Part shown: one piece after another, positions 61,774 to 64,000 of the stretch
Layout: each line of letters opens with the position of its first letter
Numbering within the stretch: position 1 is the first letter of the stretch
Source: Streptomonospora litoralis
GTDB taxonomy: Bacteria; Actinomycetota; Actinomycetes; Streptosporangiales; Streptosporangiaceae
Direction: 5' to 3'
Length of the DNA stretch: 64,000 nucleotides
Assembly: GCF_004323735.1 (NCBI RefSeq)
Contig: NZ_CP036455.1
Coordinates: 2,971,101-3,035,100 of the forward strand
The notes under the pieces: generated by a model
What the model was told of the DNA's origin: nothing
The model's input: the letters and a program-made list of their open reading frames with translations, nothing else
Database searches by the model: none
Program-made: the position numbers and the translations under genes

Positions 61774-62784
61774 TCAGCCCAGCAGCTCGCGGGCCGTCGC
61801 CGCGTCGGTGACCAGCGTGGAGATCAGCCCGCTGCGCAGCACGACGCCGATGGCCTCGGTCTTGCCCGGGCCGCCCGCCACCGCGACCACCTCGGGCACC
61901 CCGGCCAGTTGGGCGTCGGTGATGGCCAGCACCCGCTCGTCGAGCTCGCTGTGCACCCGCGTGCCCTGCGAGTCGAACAGCTGCGCGGAGATCTCGGCGC
62001 GCACGCCCCGTCGCCGCAGGTCCTCGCGGGACTCCGCGTCCAGGCAGGAGAACACCGTCGAACTCTGCTCGTCCCAGCCGCCGATGGAGACCACGGCCTT
62101 GGTCAGCCCGTCGAAGCGGTCGAAGGCGCCGGCGATGCCGGGGTCGGAGCGCAGTGCGCGGGCCGTGGTGGCGTCGGGCAGCACCAGCGGGGCGTAGATC
62201 GGGTAGGCCGGTCCGCCGGAGAGCTGCGCCGCGCGCAGCACCGACTCCACGGAGCCCTCGCTGGCGTCCTCGCCGTAGGTGCGGTGCGAGACCACACCGC
62301 CCAACTGCACGGTCGTGCAGCGCGCCAGCCGGGTCAGCTCGGCGCCCACGGCGTTGACGGTGCGCCCCCAGGCGAGTCCGAGCACGTCGTCGTCGGCCAC
62401 GATCTCGGCCAGCAGGTCGGCGGCCACCGAGCCGAGCCGCCGGTGGGTCTGGGCGGGGTCGTCGGAGCCGTCGACGACGATGGCGCGCTCAAGCCCGAAG
62501 GCCGCGCGCACCCGGTCGGAGAGGTCGGCGTCGATCTGGGCCGGCACCCGGATGGAGATCCGCACGATCCCGCTCTCCCGGGCGGTCTCCAGGGCGCGGG
62601 CCACCTTGAAGCGGCTCACGCCGAACTCCTCGGCGATCTCCACCTTCGAGCGCCCGTCCAGGTAGAAGCGGCGCGCGACGGTGGAGACCAGCACCATCTC
62701 GGCGGGCCCCTTGAACTGGTCTTTCTCCTGCTGCGCCGCATCGTTCTCGGCACCTTCCCGCCGCGTTCGCGCGATCCCGCTCAT
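61774..62784 (-). CDS. SorC/DeoR-family sugar-binding transcriptional regulator
   Basis: This 336-residue regulator has a DeoR-like helix-turn-helix (VARRFYLDGRSKVEIAEEFGVSRFKVARALETAR, residues about 36-70) and a sugar-phosphate-binding SorC domain with ERAIVVDG, GLAWGRTVNAVGAEL, VVSIGGWDEQS and the conserved GTRVHSELDERVLAITDAQLAGVPEVVAVAGG. It probably senses a phosphorylated polyol or sugar. It is divergent from the alcohol dehydrogenase gene with a dyad between them. Confidence 0.93.
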   Translation of the reverse strand: MSGIARTRREGAENDAAQQEKDQFKGPAEMVLVSTVARRFYLDGRSKVEIAEEFGVSRFKVARALETARESGIVRISIRVPAQIDADLSDRVRAAFGLERAIVVDGSDDPAQTHRRLGSVAADLLAEIVADDDVLGLAWGRTVNAVGAELTRLARCTTVQLGGVVSHRTYGEDASEGSVESVLRAAQLSGGPAYPIYAPLVLPDATTARALRSDPGIAGAFDRFDGLTKAVVSIGGWDEQSSTVFSCLDAESREDLRRRGVRAEISAQLFDSQGTRVHSELDERVLAITDAQLAGVPEVVAVAGGPGKTEAIGVVLRSGLISTLVTDAATARELLG

Positions 62785-62818
62785 CTGATCACCGTTCCGC
62801 TCATGCGTGAATCATACG

Positions 62819-62847
62819 TTGACATCGCGTTTCGGATGGGTTTTGAA
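62819..62847 (+). promoter_or_regulatory. Promoter of the alcohol dehydrogenase operon
   Basis: TTGACA (62819-62824) and TTTGAA (62842-62847) are separated by 17 nt. The -35 matches the consensus exactly. The SorC-type operator lies just downstream, positioned for repression. Confidence 0.65.
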
Positions 62848-62856
62848 TGTTTCTCA

Positions 62857-62884
62857 TCACATGAGCAATGTCTCGCTCATGTGA
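62857..62884. promoter_or_regulatory. Probable SorC-family operator
   Basis: TCACATGAGC and GCTCATGTGA are perfect 10-bp arms around AATGTCTC. A further half-site, GCTCATGCGTGA, occurs at 62799-62810 by the regulator start. The arrangement fits control of both divergent genes by the SorC protein. Confidence 0.7.
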
Positions 62885-62947
62885 GCGGAAGTAGCTGTGT
62901 ATCCGTGTGCAGGTATCGGCACACGCATCCGTGAACGAGGAGCGACC

Positions 62948-63946
62948 GTGCGCGCAGCCATCATCGAACGCCCCGGAACCGTCACGGTGGGCGACCGCCC
63001 CGACCCCACCCCCGCCGACGACGGTGTCGTGGTGCGCGTCCGCGCCTGCGGCATCTGCGGCACCGACCTGCACATCGCCGACGGCGAGTTCCCGCCCAGC
63101 CCCTACCCGCTCGTGCCGGGCCACGAGTTCGCCGGCGAGGTGGTGGCCGTGGGCAGCCGCGCTCCGGGCGGCCTGCGCGAAGGCGACCGCGTCGCCGTCG
63201 ACCCCTCCCTGTTCTGCGGCCACTGCGCGTACTGCCGGGCCGGACGCGGCAACCTGTGCGCCAACTGGGGCGCGATCGGCGACACCGTCGACGGCGGTTT
63301 CGCCGAGTTCGCGGCCGCCCCCGCGGTGAACTGCCACCGCCTGCCCGACCACGTCGGCGACCGCGAGGCCGCGCTGGTCGAACCGCTCTCGTGCGCGGTG
63401 CACGGCGTGCGCCGCATCGGTGTGCACGTCGGCGAGCGCTTCCTGCTCGTGGGCGCGGGCACCATGGGCCTGCTGCTGCAGCAGCTTCTGCAGCAGGGCG
63501 GCGCCGCGGTCACCGTCGTCGACCGCAACACCGAGCGCCTGGAACTGGCCAAAGCGCTGGGCGCCGCCGCGACGGCCGCCGACACCGCGGAACTCGACGG
63601 CGAGCGCTTCGACGCCGCCGCCGACGCCACCGGCGCTCCCGCGGCCATCGAGGCCGCGTTCGACGCGCTGCACCGCGGCGGCCGGCTGCTGGTCTTCGGC
63701 GTGGCCCCCGACGACGCCCGCGTCGCGCTGTCCCCGTTCCGCATCTACAACGACGAGATCACCGTGGTGGGCTCCATGGCCGTGCTGCACAGCTACGGCG
63801 CCGCACTCGACCTGCTCGCCGCGGGCCGCCTGCGCACCGCCGAACTGCTCACCCACGCCCTGCCGCTGGCCGAGTTCCCCGACGCGCTCGGCCTGATGCG
63901 GGCCGGAGCCGGGGTCAAGGTGCAGGTCCGGCCCGACGCCGCCTGA
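62948..63946 (+). CDS. Zinc-dependent alcohol (polyol) dehydrogenase
   Basis: This 332-residue medium-chain dehydrogenase has catalytic-zinc ligands in CGICGTDLHIADG and the GHE motif, structural-zinc cysteines in CGHCAYCRAGRGNLC, and a Rossmann motif LLVGAGTMGLLLQ. It is of the sorbitol/threonine dehydrogenase type and oxidises a secondary alcohol with NAD. The GTG at 62948 has GAGGAG upstream. It is the first gene of a probable polyol operon under the SorC regulator. Confidence 0.93.
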   Translation: MRAAIIERPGTVTVGDRPDPTPADDGVVVRVRACGICGTDLHIADGEFPPSPYPLVPGHEFAGEVVAVGSRAPGGLREGDRVAVDPSLFCGHCAYCRAGRGNLCANWGAIGDTVDGGFAEFAAAPAVNCHRLPDHVGDREAALVEPLSCAVHGVRRIGVHVGERFLLVGAGTMGLLLQQLLQQGGAAVTVVDRNTERLELAKALGAAATAADTAELDGERFDAAADATGAPAAIEAAFDALHRGGRLLVFGVAPDDARVALSPFRIYNDEITVVGSMAVLHSYGAALDLLAAGRLRTAELLTHALPLAEFPDALGLMRAGAGVKVQVRPDAA

Positions 63947-63981
63947 GCAGCCCGAAGCCGACCGTGGAGAAGGAGACCCCC

Positions 63982-64000
63982 TTGCCGAACACGAAACGGC
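63982..64000 (+). CDS. Start of a further gene, truncated by the window end
   Basis: GAAGGAG (63969-63975) followed by a TTG at 63982 opens a frame reading LPNTKR to the last base. It lies 35 nt after the alcohol dehydrogenase stop and is probably the next gene of the operon. Nothing more can be said from six codons. Confidence 0.4.

Noticed and set aside
1-64000. CRISPR array, prophage, insertion sequence or integrative element
   Set aside because: There are no regularly spaced repeats, no transposase, integrase or phage structural genes, and no tRNA with a duplicated 3' end. The repeats seen are short and irregularly spaced.
1-64000. tRNA or rRNA genes
   Set aside because: No T-loop GGTTCRANYCC with matching stems and no rRNA-like conserved stretches were found by eye.

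Overview
The window is 64 kb of very GC-rich chromosomal DNA. SoxR- and SorC-type regulators, a SigG-like ECF factor with a SnoaL tail, TTG/GTG starts, leaderless promoters, a DtpA-like Tat-exported DyP peroxidase and an SPW-repeat protein all point to a filamentous actinobacterium. A member of the Nocardiopsaceae or a relative is my guess, inferred from gene content only. I see no rRNA, tRNA, CRISPR array, transposase or integrase, so this is chromosome carrying metabolic, regulatory and envelope genes. I support 57 coding sequences, the first and last cut by the window ends.

Region 1 (0-19 kb): the end of a TPR-type regulator, a VOC protein, soxR with a SoxR-box dyad in its own leader, an alpha/beta hydrolase-SDR operon, an AraJ-type MFS exporter, a YdcF-like protein, a peptide deformylase, a SUKH protein, a secreted protein, a NarL-type sensor kinase and response regulator, a degenerate acyl-CoA-synthetase-like protein, a Bcr/CflA exporter behind a MarR-like operator, and a HipA-like kinase/DUF3037 pair divergent from a nucleotidyltransferase. 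From about 3.4 to 18.2 kb the + strand is strikingly C/A-rich at third codon positions whichever strand is coding, which sets this block apart from the rest.

Region 2 (19-36 kb): a MerR regulator, DUF5996, a translationally coupled SNF2 helicase/SWIM-finger pair, ACT and GNAT proteins, a cold-shock protein with an attenuator-like leader, a YdeP-type molybdopterin oxidoreductase, an ECF sigma factor, a fused FAD/Fe-S oxidase with an enolase-superfamily enzyme, and DUF1697. Five copies of a short element, CTTTACANNGTAGAT, lie only in this region. Each is in a non-coding gap, in the same orientation, ahead of a + strand gene, and several are followed by strong hairpins.

Region 3 (36-54 kb): a Sco/PCuAC/DyP copper-handling cluster; a divergent catabolic locus in which PucR, an M20D amidohydrolase, an SDR and a NodB-fold hydrolase face an M20A peptidase plus a YhdT/PanF-type symporter; DUF2277; a small HhH protein; an NAD(P)-binding protein; a TlpA/CcdA thiol pair; homocysteine methyltransferase; DUF1989; ThuA; SPW.

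Region 4 (54-64 kb): a VWA/ADP-ribosylglycohydrolase fusion, a CaiB-type CoA transferase, a fused carboxyltransferase, a 1.2-kb non-coding gap holding repeats and a long hairpin, a TauE/SafE permease, and a SorC regulator divergent from a zinc alcohol dehydrogenase that probably opens a polyol or sugar operon continuing past the window.
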